From: DASXYG01 sp036502625
GTDB taxonomy: Bacteria > Actinomycetota > Actinomycetes > Streptosporangiales > Streptosporangiaceae
Reading direction: 5' to 3'
Length of the DNA stretch: 64,000 bases
NCBI GenBank assembly: GCA_036502625.1
Contig: DASXYG010000026.1
Coordinates: 7,164 to 71,163 of the forward strand
In this document: positions 41,909-50,511 of the stretch, piece after piece
How positions within the stretch are numbered: the first letter of the stretch is position 1
Layout of the letters: each line of letters opens with the position of its first letter
Position numbers and translations under genes: made by a program
Notes under the pieces: generated by a model
Told to the model about the DNA's origin: nothing
The model's input: the letters and a program-made list of their open reading frames with translations, nothing else
Database searches by the model: none

Positions 41909-42703
41909 TCAGCCGGGAGCGGCCGCCACTACGAGCAGGGCGGCGGTGGCGGCGAGCTCCACGAGGGCGCCGAGGACGTCGCCGGTGACGCCGCCGAGCC
42001 TGCGCACGGCATGCCGCTCCATGGCGACGGCCACCGCGACCGCGACGACCACCGCCACCGCGTACCGGACCCCGAACGCCGCCGCGGCCCCGGCCACCAG
42101 GACCGACGCCGCCGCCACGACCGGTACGGGCACCGTGCCCGCGACCAGCGCGCCGAGCCCGTCCGGCCGGGCGCTCGGCACACCGCGCCGGCACGCCCAC
42201 GTCACGGCGAGCCGCCCCGCCACCGCCGCGACCAGCAGCGCACCGGCGGCGCGCGGCACACCGCCCAGGTCGTACGCCCTGGCCACCGCCCCGACCTGCG
42301 CCAGCAGCGCGAACACCAGCGTGACGACGCCGAACGGCCCGATGTCGGACCGCTTCATGACCTCCAGCGCGCCCTCGGGGCCGCGATGGCTGCCGAGCCC
42401 GTCCGCCAGGTCGGCCAGCCCGTCGAGGTGCAGCCCCCGCGTGGCCACCGCGCAGACGGCGACCGCCAGCACCGCGGCGACCGGCCCGCCGAGCCCGGCG
42501 TACGCCGTGCCGGCCAGCACCGCGCCGCCCACCGCGCCCACGAGCACCCCGGCGACCGGCGCGAACGCCATCGCCCAGCGCGCCGCGCCGCGATCGACCC
42601 GCCACGCGCGACGGGTCGGCACGGGCAGCACCGTGAAGGTGGTCAGCGCCATGACCAGCCCGTCGAGCAGGCCGTCCGGCACGGCCCCGCGTTCGAACCT
42701 CAC
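41909..42703 (-). CDS. cobS: Adenosylcobinamide-GDP ribazoletransferase
   Basis: Inner-membrane enzyme that joins activated cobinamide to alpha-ribazole, late in cobalamin synthesis. The 264 residues show the motif GLHLDGLADLADGLGS with metal-binding Asp residues and KRSDIGPFGVVTL, then about six transmembrane helices. GTG 42703 has GGGAG 9 nt upstream. CobU-type kinase is encoded 719 nt away on the same strand with one plus-strand gene between. No CobT gene and no cobalamin riboswitch are visible. Confidence 0.93.
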   Translation of the reverse strand: MRFERGAVPDGLLDGLVMALTTFTVLPVPTRRAWRVDRGAARWAMAFAPVAGVLVGAVGGAVLAGTAYAGLGGPVAAVLAVAVCAVATRGLHLDGLADLADGLGSHRGPEGALEVMKRSDIGPFGVVTLVFALLAQVGAVARAYDLGGVPRAAGALLVAAVAGRLAVTWACRRGVPSARPDGLGALVAGTVPVPVVAAASVLVAGAAAAFGVRYAVAVVVAVAVAVAMERHAVRRLGGVTGDVLGALVELAATAALLVVAAAPG

Positions 42704-42852
42704 GCGCCCATGCTCCCGCAGCCCGCGGGCGCCCCATGGCGCGGTCCCCGCGGAACCCGGCCGTACCCGGCCACGTCAGACGCAGGAGGCCGGTCGCCGG
42801 CCGTTGTAATCTCCCGTAGCCGCCCCCGCGGCACCGGACCGGAGGTGGCCTC

Positions 42853-43407
42853 GTGACCTTTCCCGCCGTTCAGCCGCCCCCCGGCGCGCTCGTGATCCGG
42901 CGCGCCGAGGCCGAGGAGCGGCGGGCGGACCGCGCCCTGGGACGCAAGGTCGTGCGCGAATCCGTCTTCTTCGGCGTCTGCCTCGCCGCCACCGCGGCGA
43001 TCGGCTGGACCGGGTTCGTGGTGTCGAAAACCCTGTTCTTCATGGCCGCGGCGCCGCTGATCTGCGCGGTGGCCGCCGTCGTCGCGCTGTGGAGGTCCCA
43101 GCGGGCGCGGAGCACCGGGCGGCGCCTGGGCGGCCTGGAGCTGTGGCTGTCCCCCGAGGGGGTCGCGTACGTCGGCGCGGCCGGGTTCTTCCCCGCGCCG
43201 TGGGCCGCCGTACGCGCGATCTCCTTCCACGCCGAGGCCCTGGTCGTGGACGTGCGCGGCTGGGGCGGGCCGCTCGCGGAGCTTGCCCCCCATGGCGAGC
43301 CGTGCTCCGTGCGCATGCCGCTGGCCGGCACGGGCGTCGACCGCCCGACGATCGGCTACGCCGTCCGGCAGATGACGGGCGGCCGCGTCACCGTCGGCGC
43401 CGGCTGA
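42853..43407 (+). CDS. Two-helix membrane protein, possibly PH-like
   Basis: A 184-residue protein I do not recognise with confidence. A charged N-terminus (RRAEAEERRADRALGRK) precedes two adjacent transmembrane helices (about 37-55 and 60-80). A C-terminal soluble beta-rich domain (LELWLSPEGVAYVGAAGFF, then PWAAVRAISFHAEALVVDV) resembles bacterial PH-like domains. GTG 42853 follows GGAGG. It lies on the opposite strand between cobS and the CobU fusion gene, whose stop is 15 nt away. Confidence 0.7.
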   Translation: MTFPAVQPPPGALVIRRAEAEERRADRALGRKVVRESVFFGVCLAATAAIGWTGFVVSKTLFFMAAAPLICAVAAVVALWRSQRARSTGRRLGGLELWLSPEGVAYVGAAGFFPAPWAAVRAISFHAEALVVDVRGWGGPLAELAPHGEPCSVRMPLAGTGVDRPTIGYAVRQMTGGRVTVGAG

Positions 43408-43421
43408 GGCTCCCCGCGCCG

Positions 43422-44483
43422 TCAGGGCAGGTCGACGGCGCGCCCGGCGACCACCAGGACCGTGCGTTCGGACTCCGCGGACAGCCGCTGGTTGAGGTCG
43501 CCGAGGACGTCGCGGAAGTAGCGGCCGCCGCGCGTCTCGGGCACGAGCCCGCCGCCGACCTCGTCCGTCACGGCGACGACCGGCACACGGGTGGCGCGCC
43601 AGGCGGCGGTGAGCGCCTCGACGCGCCGCAGCACGCGGTCGTGCGCCGGGCCCGCGCCCGCCTCGGGCGCGTCCCACACGCCGCAGTCGTCCATGGTCGC
43701 GGCCAGCCAGGTGCCGATGCCGTCGATGAGCAGCGCGCCCGTACGCGGCAGCGCCAGCAGCGGCACGAGCTCGGCGGTCTCCTCGGTGGTCCAGTGCGCG
43801 GGGCGGCGCGCCCGGTGCGCGGCCACCCGCGCGCCCCACGCCGGGTCGGCGTCCGCGCGCGGACCGGTGGCGACGTACGTGACGTGCGGCTCGGCCGCCA
43901 CCCGCAGCTCGGCCTCGGCCGACTTGCCCGAGCGCGACCCGCCGGTCACCAGCGTCCGTCCCATCAGCCCGGTGCCGTACGGCTCGGGACCGGCCGCGGT
44001 GTCCGCCGCGCCGCCCGACACCGGCAGCCGCGTGCCGTCGGGCACGGGCGCCACGCCCCATTGCGCGAGCCGCCGCGCCAGGGCGTCCGGCGACGGCCAG
44101 CGGTGGTCGAGATGGACCGGCACGACACGGGTGGCCGCGTCGACGGCTCCCTCGGCGCGCAGCGCACCCAGGGCGTACGGGTCGGCGGCCAGGTCGAGCA
44201 GCGCCAGGTCGTACGGCCCCGACCCCGGCTCGGGCCGCGGCACCGCGCCCGGACCGCCCGCGGCCAGCAGCCGCGCGCCGCCGCGCGCCACGGTGAATCC
44301 GCCGGGAACCGTGCGCGCGTCCGGCGGCGGCCCGTCCGCCAGCCGGTCGCCGTCGAGCAGCACGTCGTACGGCCCGCGCGGTCCGGCGGGCGCCGACCGC
44401 GCCGCGTGCGCGCAGGACGCGCAGGGGCAGCCGGGCTCCGGCCAGCCGCGCGCGCCGCCGGTGCCGATGATCGTCAGCTCCAC
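43422..44483 (-). CDS. cobU: CobU (adenosylcobinamide kinase / phosphate guanylyltransferase) fused to a degenerate metallo-beta-lactamase-like domain
   Basis: Of 353 residues, the C-terminal part (about 175-353) is CobU: P-loop VTGGSRSGKSAEAEL, EPHVTYVATGPR, the HRARRPAHWTTEE loop with the guanylylated His, and VAVTDEVGGGLVPET. The N-terminal part (1-170) opens TIIGTGGARGWPEPGCPCAS-like, as PhnP-type metallo-beta-lactamases do. It lacks their HxHxDH motif and is shorter than a full domain. Such fusions are known in Streptomyces (recall). The GTG start has GGGGCGCGG before it. The N-domain is probably structural or regulatory. Confidence 0.88.
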   Translation of the reverse strand: MELTIIGTGGARGWPEPGCPCASCAHAARSAPAGPRGPYDVLLDGDRLADGPPPDARTVPGGFTVARGGARLLAAGGPGAVPRPEPGSGPYDLALLDLAADPYALGALRAEGAVDAATRVVPVHLDHRWPSPDALARRLAQWGVAPVPDGTRLPVSGGAADTAAGPEPYGTGLMGRTLVTGGSRSGKSAEAELRVAAEPHVTYVATGPRADADPAWGARVAAHRARRPAHWTTEETAELVPLLALPRTGALLIDGIGTWLAATMDDCGVWDAPEAGAGPAHDRVLRRVEALTAAWRATRVPVVAVTDEVGGGLVPETRGGRYFRDVLGDLNQRLSAESERTVLVVAGRAVDLP

Positions 44484-44570
44484 CCCGCGCCCCCGGAACC
44501 CCGCCGCGTGCGGCTAATCTCTGGCGCAGACCACGAGGCTACGGACGAGGCCACCGATGAGGAGCGCGAC

Positions 44571-44777
44571 ATGCAGTGGTACTGGCGCCTGGAGAACGAC
44601 TCGGGTCGCGAGGTGCACCAGAAGGGCCTCGCGGTCGAGACGTTCGGCACGCAGTCCGACGCGGAGAGCTGGCTCGGCGAGAACTGGCGCGAGCTGCGGG
44701 AGTCCGGCGTCTCGCAGGTGACGCTCATCGACGACGGCGTCGCGATCTACGGCCCGATGAGCCTCGCCGAGGAGTGA
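44571..44777 (+). CDS. Conserved small acidic protein of unknown function
   Basis: A 68-residue cytosolic protein starting MQWYWRLENDSGREV and ending DGVAIYGPMSLAEE, with two Trp near the start and DAESWLGENWRELRESG in the middle. Codon use matches the neighbours, and GAGGAG is 6 nt before ATG 44571. The stop TGA abuts the complement of the aldo/keto reductase stop (TGATCA). It resembles small hypothetical proteins of other actinomycetes by feel only; no function is proposed. Confidence 0.75.
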   Translation: MQWYWRLENDSGREVHQKGLAVETFGTQSDAESWLGENWRELRESGVSQVTLIDDGVAIYGPMSLAEE

Positions 44778-45779
44778 TCACGGCCGCTTGTCCGGGCTGC
44801 GGGTGCGCGACGTGTCGCGTACGACGACGGGGCCGAGCTCGTCGTCGATGCGGCGCATCAGTCCGGTGTCCAGCCGGACACCGGAGGCCTTGACGTTCTC
44901 GCGCACCTGCTCGGGCCGCGACGCGCCGATGATCGCGGCGGAGACGTTGCCGTTCTGCAGCGTCCACGCCACGGCGAGCTGCGCGAGCGTCAGCCCCGCT
45001 TCGTCGGCGATCGGCTTCAGCCGCTGCACCCGGCCGAGCACCTCGTCGTTCATGAACCGGTTGATCGTGTCGGCGCCGCCCTTGGAGTCGGTGGCGCGCG
45101 AGCCGTCCGGCGGCGCCTGGCCGGGGAGGTACTTCCCGGTCAGCGCGCCCTGGGCGATCGGCGACCACACGACCTGCCCGACGCCCTCGCGCTCGCACAG
45201 CGGCACGATGTCGGGCTCGATGACCCGCCAGAGCATGTTGTACTCCGGCTGGTTGGACACCAGCCGATCGAAGCCCATGGCGTCGGCGATCTCCAGCGCC
45301 GCGGCGATCTGGTCGGCGGTCCACTCCGACACCCCGATGTAGAGCACCTTGCCCTGGCGTACGAGGTCGTCGAACGCGCGCATCGTCTCCTCGAGCGGCG
45401 TCTCCACGTCGAAGCGGTGCGCCTGGTAGAGGTCGAGGTAGTCGGTGCCGAGCCGCCGCAGCGACCCCTCCACGCCCTCGCGGATGTGCTTGCGCGACAG
45501 GCCGCGGTCGTTCTGGCCGTCGCCGACCGGCCAGAAGAGCTTCGTGAAGATCTCGACGGACTCGCGGCGCACGTCCTTCAGCGCCCGCCCGAGTACGGAC
45601 TCGGCGCGGGTGCCGGCGTAGACGTCGGCGGTGTCGAAGGTGGTGACGCCCTCTTCCAGCGCGGTGCGCACACACGCGAGCGCGGCGTCCTCCTCGACCT
45701 GCGAGCCGTGGGTGAGCCAGTTGCCGTACGCGATTTCGGAGATCATCAGGCCGCTTCGGCCCAGGTGGCGGTGGTGCAT
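44778..45779 (-). CDS. Aldo/keto reductase (potassium-channel-beta-like subfamily)
   Basis: A 333-residue NADPH-dependent TIM-barrel oxidoreductase. The Asp-Tyr pair lies in FDTADVYAGTRAE, the Lys in EIFTKLFWPV and the His in LYQAHRFD; WSPIAQGALTGKYLPG and AAIIGASRPEQV mark the coenzyme site. This is the YghZ/Kv-beta-like branch. ATG 45779 follows TAGGGT by 7 nt, so it is probably leaderless. Its stop codon is back-to-back with that of the 68-residue protein. Physiological substrate unknown. Confidence 0.9.
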   Translation of the reverse strand: MHHRHLGRSGLMISEIAYGNWLTHGSQVEEDAALACVRTALEEGVTTFDTADVYAGTRAESVLGRALKDVRRESVEIFTKLFWPVGDGQNDRGLSRKHIREGVEGSLRRLGTDYLDLYQAHRFDVETPLEETMRAFDDLVRQGKVLYIGVSEWTADQIAAALEIADAMGFDRLVSNQPEYNMLWRVIEPDIVPLCEREGVGQVVWSPIAQGALTGKYLPGQAPPDGSRATDSKGGADTINRFMNDEVLGRVQRLKPIADEAGLTLAQLAVAWTLQNGNVSAAIIGASRPEQVRENVKASGVRLDTGLMRRIDDELGPVVVRDTSRTRSPDKRP

Positions 45780-45786
45780 AGGTGCG

Positions 45787-45792
45787 ACCCTA
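45787..45792 (-). promoter_or_regulatory. -10 hexamer of leaderless aldo/keto reductase gene
   Basis: TAGGGT on the minus strand, 7 nt before ATG 45779. Confidence 0.5.
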
Positions 45793-45842
45793 TGTGGACA
45801 CGTGCGCGGGTCAGGTGGCGCGGCACGCGGCCGGGCGCGAAT

Positions 45843-46493
45843 ATGGACGGCGTGGATCAGTCGTGGCAGCGCACCGAGCGGTTGCGCCTCCGCCCACCGG
45901 AGCCGGGCGACGCCGGTGACGTGGTCCTGCTGCGCCAGGATCCCTCGGTGATGCGCTATCTGGGCGGTGCCGTCGATTCCGCCGAGGCCCGCCGCCGGTT
46001 CGACGGCGACCTCCGCCACTGGGACGACCACGGCTACGGCATGTGCGTCGTCGAGGACCGTACGACCGGGGCGTTCACCGGGCTCGCCGGGCTGCGCCAC
46101 TTCGAGGGCGACCCCGACCTCACGTACATGCTCGTCGCCGGCGCCTGGGGCTCGGGCCTGGCGACCGAGGCCGCCGGCGCCTGCGTGGCCTGGGGGTTCG
46201 ACGGGCTCGGCGCGGAGCTCGTCCGCGCGATGACCGACCTGCGCCACCACGCGTCGCAGCGCGTCCTCGCGAAGACCGGCCTGACCTACGTCGGTGAGCG
46301 CGTGCTGTGGGGGTCGCGGCAGCGCTGCTACGCCATGACGGCGAGCGCGTGGCTGCTGCGCGCCGACCCGCATCCCGACCTCGACTGGGCGCGCACCGGC
46401 AAGGCCGCCCTGCACGAACGCCGCTTCCGGTTCCACCGCGGCGGGTTAGGCGCACGCCGCGGCCGCAACGACCGCCGGGTCAGCGACTCCTAG
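45843..46493 (+). CDS. GNAT-family N-acetyltransferase (RimJ/RimL-like)
   Basis: A 216-residue GNAT protein of the RimJ/L type: TERLRLRPPEPGDAGDVV, YGMCVVEDRTTGAFTGLAGL, YMLVAGAWGSGLATEA (acetyl-CoA pyrophosphate loop variant) and HHASQRVLAKTGLTYVGE. The last 50 residues form a basic tail beyond the normal domain (DLDWARTGKAALHERRFRFH and then an Arg-rich end). The start may be ATG 45843 or GTG 45852; no RBS is clear. It is divergent from the aldo/keto reductase. Substrate unknown. Confidence 0.82.
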   Translation: MDGVDQSWQRTERLRLRPPEPGDAGDVVLLRQDPSVMRYLGGAVDSAEARRRFDGDLRHWDDHGYGMCVVEDRTTGAFTGLAGLRHFEGDPDLTYMLVAGAWGSGLATEAAGACVAWGFDGLGAELVRAMTDLRHHASQRVLAKTGLTYVGERVLWGSRQRCYAMTASAWLLRADPHPDLDWARTGKAALHERRFRFHRGGLGARRGRNDRRVSDS

Positions 46494-46514
46494 GCGGCCA
46501 CTTCCGGTCAGGCC

Positions 46515-47105
46515 TCAGACGGGCTCGCCGACCTTCACCCGCGGCTTGGGCATGCGCAGCTTGCGGATCATCAGCGCGCGCATCGCGGCGTACATCGCGA
46601 TGCCGCGCGTGCTCTCCTCCGGCAGGCGTTCGTTCACGAGCCGCTTCGCGCGCCGGCCGTTGAGATAGCCCTCGACGATCACGACGGCCATCATCAGCAC
46701 CCAGAAGTAGTAGATCAGCATCTGGATCTGCGGCACCGGCACCATCGCGACCAGCACGATCGCGATCGACAGGAACATGAAGTACTGGCTGATGGTGCGC
46801 CGGGAGTCGATGAGGTCGCGCGTCAGCGACTTCGCCGCGCCGCGGTCGCGCGCCGGGAGGTAGCGGTCGTTGCCCTTGGCCGCCTCGGATTCCGCGACCT
46901 TGCGTTCGCGCGCGTTGCGCTCGCGCATCTGCCGGGCCGCCTCTTTGCGGTTCTTCGGCGCGGTCACCGCACGCCGGCGGTTGGCCTCCACGTCACGCCG
47001 TTTCGGCGTGGGCTGGCCCTTGCGCGGCGTGTAGGCCTTGCCGGTGGGCTCTTCGGGTTCGGTGACCGTCTGGGCCTCGGCGGTCTCGTTGCGACGTCGG
47101 AACAC
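46515..47105 (-). CDS. DUF3043 membrane protein
   Basis: A 196-residue actinobacterial protein of unknown function. A long, highly charged N-terminus (PRKGQPTPKRRDVEANRRRA) precedes two transmembrane helices (about 105-145: YFMFLSIAIVLVAMVP and IYYFWVLMMAVVIVEGYL). A short cytosolic tail follows with NGRRAKRLVNERLPEE. GTG 47105 is the first plausible start (FRRRNE). It lies divergent from pspA, and DUF3043 genes recur beside erpA or ctaC-region genes in other actinobacteria (recalled). Confidence 0.85.
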   Translation of the reverse strand: MFRRRNETAEAQTVTEPEEPTGKAYTPRKGQPTPKRRDVEANRRRAVTAPKNRKEAARQMRERNARERKVAESEAAKGNDRYLPARDRGAAKSLTRDLIDSRRTISQYFMFLSIAIVLVAMVPVPQIQMLIYYFWVLMMAVVIVEGYLNGRRAKRLVNERLPEESTRGIAMYAAMRALMIRKLRMPKPRVKVGEPV

Positions 47106-47311
47106 GGTTTTGAGCTTACCGTTGCGCGGACCACGAAGAAGCGGGCACATTGGACGGCCCTGCCCGCGGGGCATCCCGCGCCAGGCGTGGGGAACCAACC
47201 ATGGTGCCCCGTACGTCTTCCCGAATGACCGGGCCTTGCGATGCGCGTAGGGTTGACGCAAACCGGCACCGCTGAATCAGTAGAGGCACCACGAAGGGGA
47301 CGGCCACGCCT

Positions 47312-48118
47312 ATGAGCGTGATGAAGCGACTCTCAATGATCTTCAGGGCCAAGGCGGACAAGGCTCTGGACAAGATGGAAGACCCGCGCGAGACGCTGGA
47401 CTACTCCTACCAGCGGCAGCTCGAGCTGCTGCAGAAGGTGCGCCGTGGCGTGGCCGACGTGGCCACCTCGCGCAAGCGCGTCGAGCTGCAGATCCAGCAG
47501 CTCGAGGGCCAGTCGACCAAGCTGGAGGCCCAGGGCCGCCAGGCGCTCGGGGCCGGCCGGGAGGACCTCGCCCGCGAGGCGCTCACCCGCCGCTCCGGCC
47601 TGCAGAACCAGATCGCCGACCTGCGCACGCAGTACGAATCGCTGCAGGGCGAGGAGGAGAAGCTGACGCTCGCGTCGCAGCGCCTCCAGGCCAAGGTCGA
47701 CTCCTTCCGTACGAAGAAGGAGACGATCAAGGCGACGTACACGGCGGCCGAGGCGCAGACGCGCATCAACGAGGCGTTCTCCGGCATCTCCGAGGAGATG
47801 GGCGACGTCGGCATGGCCATCCAGCGTGCGGAGGACAAGACCGCCACGATGCAGGCCCGCGCCGGCGCCATCGACGACCTCCTGGCGTCGGGTGCGCTCG
47901 ACGACCTGAGCGGCCCGCGCGACGACATCCAGGCCGAGCTCGACCGCATGGGCGCGGGCTCCGATGTCGAGCTTGAGCTCCAGCGGCTCAAGGGCGAGGT
48001 CGGCCCCGGCGAGACGCCGAAGCAGATCTCCGGCCAGCCCCAGGCCCCGCAGGCCGACACACCGCAGCAGGCCGCTCCGCCGGCCGCCCAGCCCCAGCAG
48101 GGGGAGGAGCTGCGATGA
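47312..48118 (+). CDS. pspA: Phage-shock protein A (PspA/IM30)
   Basis: Peripheral membrane-stabilising protein of the ESCRT-III-like PspA family. The 268 residues are almost wholly helical: an amphipathic start (SVMKRLSMIFRAKADKALDK), DPRETLDYSYQRQLELLQKV, then long coiled coils to about residue 220 and a Gln/Ala/Pro-rich tail. ATG 47312 has AAGGGG before it. Its stop overlaps the ATG of pspAA (ATGA). With PspAA, two HtpX proteases and PspAB downstream it forms the actinobacterial envelope-stress cluster lacking ClgR and PspC. Confidence 0.93.
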   Translation: MSVMKRLSMIFRAKADKALDKMEDPRETLDYSYQRQLELLQKVRRGVADVATSRKRVELQIQQLEGQSTKLEAQGRQALGAGREDLAREALTRRSGLQNQIADLRTQYESLQGEEEKLTLASQRLQAKVDSFRTKKETIKATYTAAEAQTRINEAFSGISEEMGDVGMAIQRAEDKTATMQARAGAIDDLLASGALDDLSGPRDDIQAELDRMGAGSDVELELQRLKGEVGPGETPKQISGQPQAPQADTPQQAAPPAAQPQQGEELR

Positions 48119-48393
48119 TCGCGCGGATCATGGGCGAGGGGCAGTACGAGGTCGACGCCGCCGCACTCGACGACCTGAACAGCCTCGACAGCTCGCTGGA
48201 GTCCGCGATCGGCACGGGCGAGGAGGACACCTTCCGTACGGCCCTGCACGCCCTGCTCGACCGGGTGCGCGAGGTCGGCGCCCCGCTCCCGGCCGACAGC
48301 CTGGAGCCGTCCGACCTCATCCTGCCGCCCACCGACGCGAGCATGGAGGAAGTGCGGGAGATGCTCGGCGACCAGGGCCTCATCCCGGGCTGA
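48115..48393 (+). CDS. pspAA: PspA-associated protein PspAA
   Basis: A 92-residue cytosolic partner of PspA: IARIMGEGQYEVDAAALDDL at the start, a central helix ESAIGTGEEDTFRTALHALL, and ILPPTDASMEEVREMLGDQG at the end, all typical of the family. It is translationally coupled to pspA by ATGA and followed by a strong terminator, so pspA-pspAA is the first transcription unit of the locus. Its exact biochemical role is unknown. Confidence 0.92.
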   Translation: MIARIMGEGQYEVDAAALDDLNSLDSSLESAIGTGEEDTFRTALHALLDRVREVGAPLPADSLEPSDLILPPTDASMEEVREMLGDQGLIPG

Positions 48394-48418
48394 CACCCCG
48401 ACCACGATTCAGCGGTGC

Positions 48419-48462
48419 GCACGGGCGGCGCCACCCCCGGAAACGGGTGGTGCCGCCCGTGC
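48419..48462 (+). terminator. Strong hairpin terminator after pspAA
   Basis: GCACGGGCGGC plus CCACCC (48419-48436) pairs with GGGTGG plus GCCGCCCGTGC (48445-48462) around an 8-nt loop, followed by a T-rich stretch. Confidence 0.8.
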
Positions 48463-48593
48463 GTCGTCTTCTTTGCGCCAGGGAACCCGAATCGTGGCCA
48501 AAGCGTCACAGTCGACGATTCGCCGCACACGGTCCGGTACGCGCACCGGAGATAGTCTGAAGGCGACCCGCAGTACACAACAGAGGGTTTGAC

Positions 48594-49517
48594 ATGGCGA
48601 CACGCACCAGGTTCGCCCCCGACCGGGGCCTGACCACGCGCATGCTGAGCACGATGTTCGCGCTCGGCCTGCTCTACGTGGTCTTCATCGCGGTCTTCCT
48701 GGTGGTCGTGCCGAAGTACTGGCTGGTCATCATCGTCGTCGCCGGGCTGTTCCTGCTCGCCCAGTACTTCTTCTCCGACAAGCTGACGCTGTTCGCCATG
48801 AACGCGCGCGAGGTGACCCCGGAGGAGGCGCCCGAGCTGCACGGCGTCATCGACCGGCTGTGCGCCATGTCGAACATGCCGAAGCCGAAGGTCGCCATCG
48901 CCGACACCGACGTGCCGAACGCGTTCGCGACCGGGCGCAACCAGAAGCGGTCGGTGGTCTGCTGCACCACCGGCATCCTGCGCCGCCTCGACCCCGTCGA
49001 GCTCGAAGGCGTCCTCGCCCACGAGATGTCCCACGTGGCGCACAAGGACGTCGCGGTCATGACGATCGCGTCGTTCCTCGGCATCCTGGCCGGCCTGCTC
49101 ACCCGCATGGCGCTGCAGTTCGGCCTGCTCGGCGGCGGCCGCGACCGCCGCGACCAGAACACCTTGCCGGTGTTCCTGATCGTCCTGCTGGTCAGCGCGG
49201 TCGTCTACGCCATCAGCTTCCTGCTGATCCGCGCGCTGTCCCGCTACCGCGAGCTGGCCGCCGACCGCGCCGCCGCCTACCTCACCGGCCGCCCGTCCGC
49301 GCTGGCCAGCGCGCTGACGAAGGTCAGCGGCGACATGGCGCGCATCCCCACGCGCGACCTCCGCAAGGCGGAGCCGTTCAACGCGTTCTTCTTCACCCCC
49401 GCGTTCTCCCGCGGGAAGGGCATCAGCCTCGGCAACCTTTTCTCCACCCACCCCACGCTGGAGAAGCGGCTGGAGCAGCTCAGCCAGATCTCCGCGCAGA
49501 TCGGCCGGGGTGCCTGA
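48594..49517 (+). CDS. htpX: HtpX-family membrane zinc metalloprotease, copy 1
   Basis: A 307-residue M48B protease for membrane-protein quality control. Two N-terminal transmembrane helices (about 19-60) are followed by the zinc motif HEMSH (in GVLAHEMSHVAHKD), two more helices (about 160-215) and the third zinc ligand Glu in RYRELAADRAAAYLTGRPSA. The C-terminus has FSTHPTLEKRLEQL, usual for HtpX. Placed between pspAA and pspAB as in the known actinobacterial Psp set. A 19-nt gap leads to a second copy, so both are probably on one transcript. Confidence 0.93.
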   Translation: MATRTRFAPDRGLTTRMLSTMFALGLLYVVFIAVFLVVVPKYWLVIIVVAGLFLLAQYFFSDKLTLFAMNAREVTPEEAPELHGVIDRLCAMSNMPKPKVAIADTDVPNAFATGRNQKRSVVCCTTGILRRLDPVELEGVLAHEMSHVAHKDVAVMTIASFLGILAGLLTRMALQFGLLGGGRDRRDQNTLPVFLIVLLVSAVVYAISFLLIRALSRYRELAADRAAAYLTGRPSALASALTKVSGDMARIPTRDLRKAEPFNAFFFTPAFSRGKGISLGNLFSTHPTLEKRLEQLSQISAQIGRGA

Positions 49518-49535
49518 CGCGCCAGGAGGCGCCCG

Positions 49536-50444
49536 GTGAAACGCGACGAGATCCCCGCCGACCGCGGACTGACGTTCGCGATGCTCCAGACCATGATCGC
49601 CCTCGGCCTGCTCTACCTCGTGGCCATCGCGATCGCCGCCGCGTTCACGGTGTGGTGGCTGGCCGCGGAGCACAGTTGGGTCTTCCCCGCCGTGATCGTC
49701 CTGTGCGCGGTCGGCCACCTGGCGCACATCGTGCGTACGGGCCGCCGCGCCGCGCCCGGCGACGATGTGCCCGCCTCCATGGCGCCGGAGCTGCACGCCG
49801 TCGTCGAGCGGCTCTGCGCCCGGGTCGACATCCCGAAGCCGTGCGTGCGCATCGTCTCGACGGACGCGCCGAACGCGCTGGCCATCGGCCTGCCGGGCAG
49901 CACCGTCCTGTGCGTGACGCGCGGCCTGCTGAAGCGGCTCGACCCCGTCGAGCTGGAGGCGGCCGTCGCGCACGAGCTGTCGCACATCGCCCACCGCGAC
50001 GCCGCCGTCATGACGCTCGCCTGCTCCGTCGGCATCATGGGCGAGGCGCTGGCCTCCGGGGGCAAACGCGAGGTCAGGAAAGAGGGCAAGGCCACCGACC
50101 GGGCCGCGACCGGTGTGATCTTCGCGCTGCCCATCGGCTTCGGCGCCGGGCTGTACGCCCTCAGCGTGCTGCTGTCGCGGCGCCTGTCCCGCTACCGCGA
50201 GCTGGCCGCCGACCGCGCCGCCGCGTACTGGACCGGCCGGCCGTCCGCGCTGGCCAGCGCCCTGGTGAAGTGCAGCGGCGACGCCGCGCGCATCCCGATG
50301 AACGACCTGCGCGCGCCGCGTACGGTCAACGCGCTGTGCCTGATGCCCACACCCCTGGCCGACTTCCGCGGCCACCCGTCGCACCCGCCGCTCCAGGTGC
50401 GCCTCGACCGCCTCGCCGCGATCTCCCGCGAGCTCGGCGCGTGA
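49536..50444 (+). CDS. HtpX-family metalloprotease, copy 2
   Basis: A 302-residue tandem paralogue of the preceding gene, sharing ADRGLT, DAPNALA, LDPVELE and ADRAAAYWTGRPSALAS-type segments. Zinc motif HELSH (in AAVAHELSHIAHRD) and the Glu in RYRELAADR are intact. The loop after the first helices is changed, with a basic insert GGKREVRKEGKATDR. The C-terminal FSTHP segment is replaced by FRGHPSHPPLQVRL. It probably arose by duplication and diverged in substrate or partner; both are predicted active. Confidence 0.9.
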   Translation: MKRDEIPADRGLTFAMLQTMIALGLLYLVAIAIAAAFTVWWLAAEHSWVFPAVIVLCAVGHLAHIVRTGRRAAPGDDVPASMAPELHAVVERLCARVDIPKPCVRIVSTDAPNALAIGLPGSTVLCVTRGLLKRLDPVELEAAVAHELSHIAHRDAAVMTLACSVGIMGEALASGGKREVRKEGKATDRAATGVIFALPIGFGAGLYALSVLLSRRLSRYRELAADRAAAYWTGRPSALASALVKCSGDAARIPMNDLRAPRTVNALCLMPTPLADFRGHPSHPPLQVRLDRLAAISRELGA

Positions 50445-50511
50445 CCGTGGCCACGGCGCCCGCGCGTTATCGTGAATGCGCACATCCTCCGCTTCAGACG
50501 GGTGAGTGACC

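Noticed and set aside
41900..44500. A cobalamin riboswitch for cobS or cobU
   Set aside because: The upstream gaps are short and contain no B12-box-like element; the genes are on SD-led or overlapping starts.
47225..47311. A ClgR operator or defined promoter upstream of pspA
   Set aside because: TAGGGT (47248-47253) could be a -10, but no convincing -35 or CGC-N5-GCG operator was found, so no feature was called.
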